From Tanypteryx hageni (taxonomy: Eukaryota; Arthropoda; Insecta; Odonata; Petaluridae): a DNA stretch of 64,000 bases. Below are positions 10,659 through 21,900 of the stretch, in pieces. The stretch is from positions 23,413,840-23,477,839 of the forward strand of contig CM054116.1 in assembly GCA_028673005.1 (NCBI GenBank). The letters run 5' to 3'. A model generated the notes under the pieces. The model was not told where the DNA came from. It searched no databases and saw nothing but the letters and a program-made list of their open reading frames with translations. Positions within the stretch are counted from its first letter, which is position 1; each line of letters opens with the position of its first letter. A program made the translations under genes and the position numbers.

Positions 10659-12574
10659 CTAAGAAAAATTTACATACCCTGCATGCCTCATCACGCCGGT
10701 CCTGCGTGAGGAGCTCTTTAATATACATATATGTATTAATGTTATCAAAGTTGTTGTAATTATTTAAAGTTTTAGGTGATTATTTTTCTGGTTTAAGCTT
10801 TGGAAATTGGATTGGGATAATTGTATTCTAGTAGAAATGTATGTTGATTGCTTAATGAAGATGTTCGATTGGGTAATTATGTAATGTTTTGTCACAAAAT
10901 ACATTTAATGAGATACCGAAAATATTTGCTATTTATCAGAAAATGTCGGAAATTGTGCTCCTCACACTTCATTCAGATATATTTTCATTTAAGAATGAAG
11001 CATAACATAGATTACCTTAATTATTCTATAAAAAATATTGCATCAGAATTATTATCAATGTTTTGGTAATTGTTTTCTAATTATAGGTGACCTCGATGAA
11101 ACATCATTCCCTGATAAAAATTGATTAAAAACGATTTAATGTAGTAGGTTGGAAATAATCTTATTTTAATTGATTTCGTATGTTATGTCTACTTTATAAT
11201 CGAGATGTACTGCCCCGATAAACTTCCTCATGCGATAAAAATAGGATTTTGTAAATGAGGAAAAAAACAAAAATATTTCCATTTAGACTGCCATAATTGA
11301 TTTTCGTAATTAATTACTGCTTTTTGTTATTTTATCTTTATAAAACGTCATTCCTGATTATAGCTGATTAGAGAAGGATTTCATTACAGAGGGAAGCAGT
11401 GACTGAGTTTCGGAGAATCGAAACAATTTCCTTCGCGGAAAATTTCGTTTTGAAGGAATATCTACAATAATGTCGTATGATTTTAAAACATCACCTATGA
11501 GTTATTTCATTTCGAAACTAAAACAAATGAGGGAAGAATTGCAGAGCAAATTACATTAGGCGCTTTTTTAGGATTATGACGTCATCATAAGATTACATCT
11601 ATGGTTGTGTTCGACTGTCCCATAATATAATTCTCAAACACATAAAGTTGAATATTTTTAATCGAATTCTGAGAAAAGCAAAACAATCAATTATTCATAA
11701 TATCTAACACCTTTTTTAGCACTTTTTTAAATAGCTTTATTTTCACTATGTCCATCGTCCGTGCGCAAAATTTTGTTCATTCCCACGCAAAATTTTGAAG
11801 CAATGAAAAGGGACAACAAGATTTTCTGGATGGTTTTGGCTGGTGACAGATAAGCACCCTATTGAGTCCGTCCGTTCTTTCATCAAGTTGAAGGGAATAC
11901 CACATTTTTTGAGATGTTTGTAGTTAAATTTTAATATACCATGCGAAATGACAGTCACTTCCCGTAATTGTGTCAATTAAAATTTGCAAATTTATACCGA
12001 TGACATTATTTTTTCTTTATATGAATATCTATCAAAAATTTGCTCACCACTTGCAATAAATGCTTCTTTAATAAGCTGGCCATCTTCAAGCGGCGCTTTC
12101 TTTGGCGCTGATAAATGAGGAATTTAAAATAAACTTATGTTGCGTCTTTAGACTTGACAGCAGGCTCGGTAAATATGTATGTACGTATATATTGCTGTGC
12201 CGATAATTTATGTTTCAAACCACTAACTTTTTTTTTAACCCAGGAGAAAATGCATACCAAATGATGAATGACGAGCTTAGAAATGTATTTCAGTATTGTG
12301 TCTCTTTGGCATTGCCACGCTATTAGAGCAGCGGGTATCTGGAAATGCCTCGACGAACACCTAGAAATACATCGGCGGGCACCAGGGTGCTCTCGGGCAT
12401 TATCGAATACCAATGATGTAGTATATGAATTCCATTTAAAAACATTATATCAACGCTATGTAATAATATGTTTCCCATTTAAAAGCAGTGGACTCATTTC
12501 TATGGCAGTTGAGATAGTTAAAACAGGAAAATTTTCCCTCTTCTTTGTATTAAAAACAATTCTTTGCTCTCCTC
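10659..12574. other. No gene recognised
   Basis: Long AT-rich stretch; contains the short repeat at 11548-11615 (see 3705-3785). Frames at 10848, 11746 and 12268 show no recognised domain. Confidence 0.5.
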
Positions 12575-12740
12575 ACTAGCAGATCCTAGATCCACAAAAT
12601 CTATACCATGTGTAGCCTTTATATAGGTCAATGTATCCTGAAAATTTGGTTTCTCCAGATTACAGGATTCTAGAGCTATTGTCCGAAAAGACGGACTGAC
12701 AAACCGAATAAATAAGCGATTTAAGAAAAAGCGCTAAAAT
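12575..12740 (+). repeat. Interspersed repeat family C, copy 2
   Basis: Contains GATCCTAGATCCACAAAAT, GACGGACTGACAAACCG and TAAGCGATTTAAGAAAAAGC in the same order as the copies at 3145-3366 (-) and 55845-56060 (+). Confidence 0.65.
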
Positions 12741-12836
12741 GTGCAATTAATTTTACCTTCTGTTTCTTCTTCATGCTTTAAATCAATAAATTCTCCATAT
12801 TCATTCATTGGTACTGCTGAGGAAAATTTGAATGAT

Positions 12837-12855
12837 GGGGGGGGGGGGGGGGGGG
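12837..12855. repeat. Homopolymer run of 19 G
   Basis: Uninterrupted run of 19 guanines; the length is likely polymorphic and prone to sequencing error. Such runs can form G-quadruplexes. Confidence 0.9.
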
Positions 12856-13429
12856 TGGCGCGCATTGCGAGATTGGGATGCGACTCTTTTCTAAAGACGG
12901 CATTACAGTAGGGATATCCGATTCGATTCAAGGATGAATCGATTCATTCATTCCGATCAATGGAAAAAGTTGAATCGATTAACTTGTTACCAATAATCGC
13001 ATAAATCGATGGATATGATTTGATTCGATTTTTATATTTGCCGAAAAAGTTTATAAATTGTTATAGAAATTCATTTGTGTACGATCGGACGCTGTTCCGC
13101 CAGCGAAGGCTGGGCCCCAGAGAAGCCGTGGGAAAAAGGGGTCTGTTAATGATAGACGTCTCCAATGACTAGCGTGTGGTGGTGCCCTTGCTATCACGGG
13201 CTCTCCGAATGGGTGTTCTGGTTTGTACCCAGAGGTACGGTGTCCCAGATGAGGAGTTGAGGACGTTGGTCTCGAACACGGTTACACCTCTGCGTGCGGT
13301 AGCGCATTCGGAGACTAAGGACGCCTCGAACCATGGGCCTGAGAAGACACTTGAAATCTTTTAGTAACTTGGTCTCTGAGTTAGTCCGTATCCAGTAGAT
13401 ATCAGCTACCGACGTGCGCGTCTGACCTT

Positions 13430-13855
13430 TTGCAAGAATGTCTCGGAGTGCTCGACATATCGAGGAAGCCGTATATGGATGCGACGTATTTGCCACAGAA
13501 AGATACAACACCTGCTACAGGAAGTGGAGAATTAATATCAGTCCACATAAGCCTCAAGCGGTCCTCTTCCGCAACCGCCGGAGCCACTCATCGTACACGG
13601 ACAAGAAGTGCCATGGGGAAGTCGGCCTCGGGGTGACCGTGGACGTGAGGAATCGCTATTTCGAACAGCAGACTGAGGCTTCACATCTGCAAGAGCATCA
13701 TCCTTCCGATCCTGATCTACGGCACTCCGGCGTGGTCGGTTCGCCTCATGGCCGACAGTAAGCACAAGTTGGAGGTTCTCCAGAACAACATCCTTCGCCT
13801 CATACTATCACCGGGTGGCGGTATTAACAACACCAATCTGCTCGCCGCCACATAA
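13430..13855 (+). pseudogene. Jockey-type LINE 3' fragment (RT C-terminal region), degenerate
   Basis: Pieces of the region after the reverse transcriptase palm are readable in shifting frames. YRKWRINISPHKPQAVLF (about 13515-13570) matches the W.ININP.KTQA.LF segment of Jockey-clade LINEs. LGVTVD follows near 13627. From about 13685 a frame reads CKSIILPILIYGTPAWS then LEVLQNNILRLI and ends at a TAA near 13852, which is the typical C-terminal pattern (R..LYGAPVW...L...QN..LR). At least two frameshifts separate the blocks. There is no endonuclease, gag or catalytic motif, so it is a dead 5'-truncated remnant. It is more G+C-rich than its surroundings, like the Jockey copy at 45.9-48.0 kb. Confidence 0.7.
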
Positions 13856-14699
13856 GTCTTCTCGATCTCTAAAAAAGGGAAACGTCATGTAGTCACGGTT
13901 CCAGCCAATCTTCCGAAAGCTCGGAATGCAAAGATGCAAGTCACATCGATGGAAAGTTTTGCACTGTCAACATAAAGCATTTGAATGAATTTACCTCATT
14001 CTTAGGACCCAAAGAGGTTTATTTTATTGGCCAAGGTGAGAAAGCGAGAGTTCCTATTGGCTTCACATCTGCTCAGAAGCAAGCTCCTCTTCTGATACAC
14101 GTTGCGCAGGGCAAGTGAATTATTGAGATCTCGGTAGGTTGTTTTTCACGCAAGGGGTCGTAAACGGTCGTTGATTATATTAAAAATAGAAATGTATCCT
14201 ACTTCAATTTTGTCATTGACATTTATTTTAACAAAAAAGTTTTGTTTATATTATTCTTATTACATAATTGCCTTGCCTACTTCCACGAAGTCACGCCTGA
14301 TTCGATTAATGTTTTTGTTTATATACTTATTTTAAAATTTGCTAGGGGTTACGCGACTATTTAAAGACATGCTCAAACGTGTACGACATTAAAAATGTTT
14401 GAAGGCTCTTGAGGGAGTTCTAAGCCTGGAGTCCATAGGGTAGGTCCTGGGGGTCCGTGGAGAGTCCATGGAAAATTATATATACCGGTGTAATTGCCCG
14501 TCAAAAATGCCGGGCATGCATGAATAAAGTGTTAAAATTAAAACACTAGCCGTTTTCCCCCTTCCTCTCTTTCTCTCATCCTCTCTCATTTTATTGGAGA
14601 CTTATGAAAATATGTTATATAAATGGAGTTGAGGTCCGTGGGTATTACTTGAAGATCTGGTGGATCCGTAAGCGCAAACCGCTGCTCTATAGGGAAAAG
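13856..14699. other. No gene recognised; partial family B repeat near 14485
   Basis: Around 14485-14550 GTAATTGCCCGTCAAAAATG and GCCGGGCATG match the start of repeat family B (26693 and 55312). The rest is unassigned. Confidence 0.5.
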
Positions 14700-15240
14700 A
14701 GACGAGGCGCACAGCCGCCGAGAGTAATTACGAGTTTTTGAATATTCACATGAAATTGGTAGCAGCTAGAGGAGCCTAACCTTGACGACACGAAACAAAG
14801 TCTCTGCTGCGGAATTATTTATCTGTTCCTTAGTGGGGTTGCTTAATGAGAAGTGAATATTTTTTACTCACGCTGGTGTATCTTATAATGCCCCGTAATT
14901 CGCCTTGAGTGAACCGTTACCGAAAGCGACGGACGCACTTCAAGAGAGTTGCCCGTGAAAAGGAAGAGACGGAAACGCGTGCAGCGGCGATAGGAGAGGA
15001 GAGAGGGAGGGAAAGAAGAGAGAGAGAGAGAGCGTAAGGGTGACGTATGGCGGTGTTTGTTTCCGTGCTTTCTCCAGCCTTTTTAATCACGGGCAAACGA
15101 GCATAAACGCCTTATCACGTACGGATGCAAATTAAGAGGGAAGAAAAATATTGATTAATGAAAATAGCAACGGCGTCGATTATCAAAACGATATGCACGA
15201 TATGCTAATTAGGCCTCCAGGGGGATTTAAAAAAAATCAC
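14700..15240. promoter_or_regulatory. Possible enhancer-like island (homeodomain-type cores)
   Basis: A stretch free of recognised repeats, apart from a GA-rich run near 15000-15032. It contains several homeodomain-type cores: GTAATTACGAG, ATTGATTAATGAAAATAG, CAAATTAAG and ATGCTAATTAGG. It also has CpG-containing blocks such as ACGGACGCACTTC. This composition resembles developmental cis-regulatory DNA of arthropods. The call is inference; no conservation data are available here. Confidence 0.25.
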
Positions 15241-15309
15241 TTTTAATTTTATGCGACACGATTTCGTGTCAGAATGCGCTGCAACTCCACCTTTAATGTT
15301 TTTTTTTTT

Positions 15310-15775
15310 TACTTTTTCCATACGTAGTATAAGGGAAAGTATTGTTTTCATGAAAAAATCGACTTCGAGATTTCAACGGAAATACACGTTTTGAAGTCCC
15401 ATGAACACGTTTTGACCATTTTCTCGATGATGTCTCTGTGTGTGTATGCGATAGCTTTTATGCGGGTGCTCTAACTCAAAAACTGTTAATCAGGTCAACG
15501 CAAAATTTTGATAAAAGTCACAAGAACTGATTAGTTTTTGGTAAAAATCGGTCAACCGGAAGTGGGTGTTTACTCTTGTCACTTATCAGTTATTTTGAAA
15601 TATTTGCTTTAATATTTGATAAATGTATCGGAATAAAAGTTGTAGGAAATTTAATTTTCTACAACCTGTGTTTGAAACATCTTTTCCATATTTTTAGCTG
15701 CCACCACCACGCCACCTACCGACGACTATTGTTAACAATTGATGCTTAGTTACGTCTTAGTAACGCTCCTTTTTC
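15310..15775 (+). repeat. Interspersed repeat family A, copy 2 (3'-truncated)
   Basis: Starts ACTTTTTCCATACGTAGTAT and follows family A through ATTTCAACGGAAATACACG and AAAATCGGTCAACCGG to AGTAACGCTCCTTTTTC, where it stops at CTCGCGAAA. Confidence 0.75.
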
Positions 15776-15838
15776 CTCGCGAAAAAGAAACATTTATGAG
15801 CACTAAATAAAAACAAACTTAATATCTCTAATGGGCGA

Positions 15839-15895
15839 CGAGGGTAGGCGACGTATTACCCGCCTCCTCGGCGGGTAATACGTCGCCTACCCTCG
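15839..15895. repeat. Perfect 26-bp palindrome with 5-nt loop
   Basis: The left arm at 15839-15864 (starting CGAGGGTAGGCGACG) is an exact reverse complement of the right arm at 15870-15895 (ending CGTCGCCTACCCTCG). The loop is TCCTC. The arms are GC-rich in an AT-rich setting. CTCGCGAAA occurs on both sides (about 15777-15785 and 15891-15899), so the segment may be an insertion with a short duplication into repeat family A. Confidence 0.93.
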
Positions 15896-16668
15896 CGAAA
15901 TTTACACAGAAATATTTTAAAATATTTTATGAAAACTATAGAAGAAGATTGTAATTTTAAATGTTGAATATTATGATATACATAGAATTATCACCAGTGT
16001 AAGTTAAAAGAAGAGGGAGGAGGAAGGCGGCGAGAGGTTATGATGGGAGCTCGCGAAAACGGAAGAAACTGGAAAGAGATGGAGGAGAGTGGGAGGATCG
16101 GAAGGTAGCGAGAAATGTGGCCGAGACACTATTGACTGCTCAGATTTCCAATCAAACTAGTTGAAACGTGCAAAGAGAGGATATTATATGTACCACATAA
16201 TCTTGTAAGTGGGTTCCGGTACAAACTCACAATCTGCACGCCAAAGCGCTCGTACCTTCGCGTAAGAATCTATTGGATTCCCACCAATTTAAACTCGAAA
16301 TTCTTTTAGGAATTTATAATTTGGGGGAAAAATTATGCAAGAACTTTGCTGCCATGGATATGATATATTTTGCTGCACAACGGGATTCTAGCGAGAACAG
16401 AGAAAAACATGAAGCTCACCTGCGATCCATTTTTCTTTCATTCTCTCTTTTAATGACGTTCACATCTCACTTGATTAATTCTTGTATTTATTCGGTGATA
16501 TAACTTCGAATGAATGACGGATGAAGTCCAAATGGATTAGTAGAGCGCGCAGAGGGTGAAATTTAATAAAAACAAGATGGTTTTATAGGTAGAGCCGGTG
16601 CTTTATCTATTTATAAATATTTTCCAGTTGAATCTGTTTCTTCAGAAATTCTTTGGCATGTAGACTTC

Positions 16669-17267
16669 GGCCGGCGACACACTAGGGAAACAAATTTCAC
16701 GAAACTTTTTGTTTAAATAAATCACATGAAACATTTCCTTTAGTTCAACGCACATTGGTGAAACATTTCACATGTATATTTATGTATGCTTCACTACATT
16801 CTGTAGCGTCTAGTGTGTTCAAAGATGTCTTCCGACTGGTTTTATAGTCCCGTGTGAGCGCTGAGAGAGTCGACTGCTCTGTTTATAGAAGTTGTGTGGT
16901 TCTTTTTTATTTTGTTCGTAGCAAATAAAATCGGTTGCTGTGGTTTTTGAATTTTTTTCGTCACTCAACGAACCTCCTATCGCAGTACAATGAAAATAAT
17001 TATTATGAAAACATTTTGCGATTAATGCAGTTACCTTGTATGTGCTTGACCGCTTCCTAATGAAATATGACAAATGATGAGCAAGTAACACGAAACAGAA
17101 CACGTTGTTTCTTGCAATTTGTTTCCGCTACAACTTTTGCGATACTGTTTTAGAAACACCTGAGCGCGCCGTCTCATTTAAATACATATGTTACTCGCCA
17201 ACGAAACAATTTCACTGTTTCATGCAACAAGTTTGGTGAAATTTGTTTCCCCAGTGTGTCACCGGCC
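16669..17267. mobile_element. Non-autonomous DNA transposon with ~36-bp terminal inverted repeats
   Basis: The left end GGCCGGCGACACACTAGGG and the reverse complement of the right end GGCCGGTGACACACTGGGG continue as AAACAAATTTCACsAAA, giving about 36 bp of inverted repeat with three mismatches. The element is 599 bp. The interior also has sub-terminal GAAACATTTCAC motifs. A 94-codon frame on the minus strand (16819-17103) shows no transposase motif I can identify. No target duplication is evident beside the ends (TTC on the left, ATA on the right), so the superfamily is open. Confidence 0.8.
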
Positions 17268-17694
17268 ATAGGTTCAGCGTCGGAGAGTTTTGAGCGAGCA
17301 TTCCGAGTGAATCACATTAACACTCTCTCTTCCCGCTAAGGCGAGTGCATGCGTCCTCGACCTTGGGGAAAGCGAAGAGCGCGAAGAGTTTGTTTGTCCG
17401 AATGAAATGCTCCATACGGGCCGTGAAAGCTCTTTTAAAAAATCGGTCATTTATTAGGTTTAGAAACGTCAGCCCCATTTCGCTTGTCATTTTTATTGAA
17501 AGTTAATTTCGACTTTCCGAAAAAGGCGTGAGTTTTTATCGTTCTCATGCTGCTATTTATTAAACTCCTGGTTCCCGAACTCCTCAGTAGGTTCGCGAAG
17601 GGTCATCAGAAGAAAACCTTCCCGACAGTCAGTTTGTATCTATATATTCATGGAAAAGTATCTAAGCTTTTTGGAAATAATTTCGATACCGGAA

Positions 17695-17780
17695 AAAATT
17701 CTCCTATGACCGTGAATCGAACCCGGGTCTTCCACTCGCCGAGCGTATATTCTACAACTGTACTATCGTAGCAGAATATT
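17695..17780 (-). repeat. tRNA-like SINE head
   Basis: On the minus strand, GAAGACCCGGGTTCGATTCA includes a B box (GGTTCGATTC) and is preceded by GCTACGATAGTACAGTTGTA in A-box position. This looks like a degenerate tRNA-derived SINE head; a decayed tRNA pseudogene is the alternative. Confidence 0.5.
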
Positions 17781-17917
17781 CCTCCAGTTTCTGAAAGCTG
17801 GTGTTTTTCTTAGTTGGGTCCGGGCTAGCCAAGTTAGCATCAACCAACCCCAACGGACGTCCTCCAAGAGATACATCGAAGAAAATCCCTCCCTCTCAAA
17901 TGGTGAAATTGCCAAAG

Positions 17918-18033
17918 CTAGAAATTGATGGAATAATGTTATCTAAAGATCCTATTCCAAAACTATTCCCAAAATTACAGCTTATACCAATCTGCATAGG
18001 ATCTTTAGATCACATTATTCCAACAATTTCTAG
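17918..18033. repeat. Long hairpin: 38-bp arms, 2 mismatches, 40-nt loop
   Basis: The left arm at 17918-17955 starts CTAGAAATTG and ends GATCCTAT. The right arm at 17996-18033 is its reverse complement at 36 of 38 positions. It lies within a 143-codon open frame (17801-18232) that has no recognisable domain, so the frame is probably incidental. Possibilities are a MITE-like foldback or the precursor of a small RNA; the arm length suits either. Confidence 0.85.
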
Positions 18034-18494
18034 TCATAGACCATGCTTAACAACCGATGCAATCCAACCTCACCTTTCGAAGGTTTTGGCACCTATGTGC
18101 GAAAATGATGGGGAAAGAAAACCAGCAATAATTCCCTCCCCACACCCGCTAACACAATATAATTCTACCAATTTCTCGAAAATGGGCATGACAATGACCT
18201 ACCAAATTCACGGTGCAGTAGCGATAAAATAGCGGTGTCCGCTGGCACGCCCCGTGTTCACTGTTTTTTCTCCGGTTTATTCTATATTGGAGGGGTGCTC
18301 AAGACGTCGACCGCTAACTCCTTTTACTCACTCAATCAATATTATGAAAACTTTCAGTGACTAATCTAAAATGCTCTTTGTGTTCCCAAATTTCATAATT
18401 TAGCATTATAAAATATTTCAAATACATTCGAACGGAAAAAATAAATTGATCACGCGTATTTGCTTGGCAAAAATAATGCGTGTATATACTAGAC

Positions 18495-18715
18495 CAGTGG
18501 TTCTCAAACTTTCAATTGGAAATAGTAAAAATAAGAAACTAAATTGCAAATTTCTTCATTTTATGTAACTATTAATAATTTTAATCACATCGTATTTCCA
18601 AAAATTCCCTGATAAAATTTTATTATTCATGAAAACTATTTTTCGACAATTCACCTTGCATCCAAAATAACTTTGCAGACCCCGGGGGCCGCGGCCCACA
18701 CTTTGAGAATCACTG
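18495..18715. mobile_element. hAT MITE (221 bp) with 8-bp TSD
   Basis: Ends are CAGTGGTTCTCAAACTTT and, reverse-complemented, CAGTGATTCTCAAAGTGTGG. The flanks TACTAGAC (18487-18494) and CACTAGAC (18716-18723) match at 7 of 8 positions. CAGTGGTTCTCAAA ends are typical of hAT-Charlie-like miniature elements. It is non-coding. Confidence 0.85.
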
Positions 18716-19170
18716 CACTAGACTATATCGAATCCGAGTCCAACAATAGTCGTTGCAATGGCAACACTCCCGTAATGAGCGATAACACTTACCTAAACGC
18801 CAGTATTTATACGAAATTCGAAGGAATACGATCGATATGCAAAATTCTACGATAAAAATTAGAATTCCCATTCCTTTTCTCAGAGATTAGTACAAACTAC
18901 GCTTCGATACTCCAACTCTAAGATATTTTAATGTGTAAGAGAAAATTATTCTGTACGATGGATTTCAGATTTCCCATGTTAATCAAATGGGAAGGATAGT
19001 TCCTGGAATCGAACCCGGGACTTTGTCTTAGCCACAAAAACTATCTTCGGGTGTTCGGCCCCAGTAGCAAGAGATTTCCACCAAGTGTCATGAAAATCGG
19101 TCTATTGGTTTTAAATAGAGGGTGGAGGGGGAGACAGACAGGCAGACAGACACGGCGCCGAAACTATAAA
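18716..19170 (-). repeat. Interspersed repeat family D, copy 1 (SINE-like)
   Basis: Its reverse complement matches 28845-29285 over about 440 bp: a GTCTGTCTG-rich start, TTGGTGGAAATCTC, a pol III B-box-like GGGTTCGATTCCAGGAACTA, CATTTGATTAACATGGGAAA, and GGACTCGGATTCGATATA at the far end. It abuts the hAT MITE at 18495-18715. Confidence 0.75.
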
Positions 19171-20707
19171 CCTATTTTCATTCTGGAAAGTAGGCTAAAA
19201 AATGAAATTGGTAGGAAATAGCAGGAAACAATTTTTAAAATTCCAGGGGAATTTTATGCCCTGGAAGCTGCTGCAGGGGAGCGACTGCATCAAACCCCAC
19301 ACTACCTACATTAACCGCCCAATTTGTGTAATTTATTGCTATTTATAATTATTTTATAATATTGTGAATAGTATATATTTTTATATTGTCGCCAGATATC
19401 CCCCTACCACCTTACGGTCGCTCATACAAGTGAAATCTCGCAATGAGATTATGCAACAGTTTTCATAAATAGTTTTATAGTTCAACCATTAAAAATAAAG
19501 TTTCCATTACCTTTTCATTTACATGCGTTCGTGTTTGGAAATTTCTTATTTTATAATTTCAGACAAACCAAATATAGATATTGAAACAAATTTGATCAAT
19601 AAATACGATTTACGATAACTTACGATAATTTCTTTTTTTATGAAGTTGAAAATTGTGTTGAACATAAAGGAGTGCCGCTGACACGACTCATTATGGTACG
19701 GAGAGTTGTAAAGGATTAGACAACGCTAATAAAATACTACAGATGAATTTCTTAATGAATTACTAATCTGATATGAGAACACCTAACCGTGATGCAGAAT
19801 TATCCATTAACAGATGGGAAAATTGCCGTTTTACGCTTTCAGGTGCGGATTATGCCAAGGCGATGGTACTGGCAAGACAATGTAATGGAATGTGGCGAAC
19901 GTCAGAGAGGAGCGGAAATCACCAATAATCGAAACAGACCATGTCTATAACGACAATAGGAGAATGTTAGGAATCAAATTAATGGATAATGCAAGATGCA
20001 TCCGCCATCATCAAAGAGTCAAACGGAAAAACGCGGTTAGTGAAATAGAATTGAATCTTCAGAGGAAGAAACGAACGATATAGTACAGAGAATGTGAGAT
20101 AAAGACGTAATTTGTTGCTGGTTAGTCCTCTGGTCGAATACGCATAAATTTGTGTGCGATAGAGGTCACATATATTAATCAGAAATAGCTCATTTAACTA
20201 AGAAAAATGCTAAATCTACGGATTTATTGTAAAAATCTGAATACGACATAGATTTAATTTTTAAATGTTCTCGTAATCGGTTTCATTACTGAATAAATGA
20301 AATAAGCGTGTTCGTGCTATCCCTCGCCGTTCGCGGATAAAATTGTCGCGAGCGGTAAGTTAGTACTATGAGTACTTGGATAATTGGAAATCGGCTCCGA
20401 TTCACACAGTTACGAACCGTTGCTTTCATTAATGTTTATCATCTTTTCTTCCGACATTTTTAAACAAAATAATTTCCGAGGAACAAAACAGAATGAATGA
20501 AAACGCAAAAAATATTATTTGACGAAAAAGATTGGAGATTTCTTTTGGAGAGACGGAGAAAACAACTCTTGGATCGTAATGGCTAATGGTTCTTAAGGAT
20601 GGACGGGAAGAGGCAGATGGGAAAGAGGTGTATCGATCTTCATTTGTCGTTTGGAGCTGTTTTTTTAGCATTTATGTTAATTCTCATAGACCTCTAATTC
20701 GGATGTA
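19171..20707. other. No gene recognised
   Basis: AT-rich; small frames (19892, 20429) show no domain. Confidence 0.5.
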
Positions 20708-20879
20708 AGTGGACCTTCCATTACTCGAACGTCTATTACTCAAATTCTCCATAACTCGAAGTGAATTAATTTTACCGGGAAAAACAGAAATGAGAAAAAT
20801 GTATTTCCATAAGTCGAATTTTCTATAACTCGAATATTTTTTTGTTTCCCTTGAAGTTCGACTTATGGAAGTTCCACTG
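20708..20879. mobile_element. pogo/Tigger-like MITE with TA target duplication
   Basis: The left end AGTGGACCTTCCATTACTCG and the reverse-complemented right end CAGTGGAACTTCCATAAGTC are related inverted repeats. Each is flanked by TA (20706-20707 and 20880-20881). Repeated TAACTCGAA/TAAGTCGAA motifs inside are typical of pogo-type miniature elements. A fragment of a similar element seems present at 23880-23935 (CCGATTTTCCGAACGACG). Confidence 0.7.
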
Positions 20880-20881
20880 TA

Positions 20882-21744
20882 TTATCTACGAATTTCATTT
20901 CGAGATTGTTGATAATTATTGTGCAGTTGGGGGAAAACTGTGATTTAATGCCTTCCATTATTTTATTTCTATATTCGCAGTGTTCTTATATGTAAGTATA
21001 TTTGGTTTGAACGCATTGTATGTTGGCATCGCATTAAATGCTGATTTATCTCTCCATTGCTATAAGTGTTTACTCGCGGTATTTTCCTCATTGCGTATTC
21101 CTCTCCACAAATTCGAGGAGGTAATAAACGACTCATATAAAGATATTTCACGGCAGTAATTGAAAATAAATCCCGCATATAAGTCTGTATGGTCATAGCA
21201 GTAATATTTTCTTGTTCTAAAATCTTAGCACGGAAACTGGCATCTTCACACTCCCTTTCTCATTTTCAGAGATAAAATAGCGGCGAAAGTTGGGAGAGGA
21301 ATTACACGAGTACATATCGTGTTTCTTAAAAGGCAATGAACGTATTTACTGAATTTTATTTCTTTTGGCGTTGGTTGTTGAAACATGCGATAGCTTGCAA
21401 AATTTAACATTCCTCCAATGGAGGCCTTGCTTGGTTTCCTGAAAAATAAAAACATCCGATTATGATCTTGTCTTTCACCTCACCTCTCACCCGAAACGCA
21501 ATAAAAACTTTCTTCTGATACTGCTCCTGAATTGTCATAAGTCCGCCGGTACGAAGGTTTTCGAAGTCTCGAATCCTATTTGATTCAGTCATCATCATCA
21601 TAGGCAGTCTGTCGGTAGACATGTCCGAGATTATTCATGGCTAAACCTGGTTCTCCATATACTCCTATTTTTCGCTGTCCTCTTCATATCTTTTTTATTT
21701 ATTTATTTAAAAAAAAAATTCAATAATTCCACATACAGCTTTTG
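20882..21744. other. No gene recognised
   Basis: No domain-bearing frame or repeat boundary seen. Confidence 0.5.
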
Positions 21745-21900
21745 TAGCCATTTTAAAGTGGAATATGTTAACAATAACAATAGACGAACACATACACCCA
21801 TACCCTAGGTGGAGAAAAACCCATCTAGGCGGGATTCGAACCCGCGACCTACGGGCAGGCGAGGACGTAACCCCGCCGCCACCGAGACCGATAACATTCC
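21745..21900 (-). repeat. tRNA-derived SINE, family E, copy 1
   Basis: The minus strand reads TCTCGGTGGCGGCGGGGTTA (A-box region), then GTCGCGGGTTCGAATCCCGC (B box), then a body with TTTTCTCCACCTAGGGTATG and GGGTGTATGTG. Related copies are at 53640-53735 and 56380-56520, all on the minus strand. Confidence 0.75.

Noticed and set aside
17801..18232. 143-codon frame as a gene
   Set aside because: No domain, and it spans a 38-bp palindrome that constrains the sequence.
21790..21900. tRNA gene on the minus strand
   Set aside because: Only promoter boxes match; the body recurs at other sites, so it is a SINE head.
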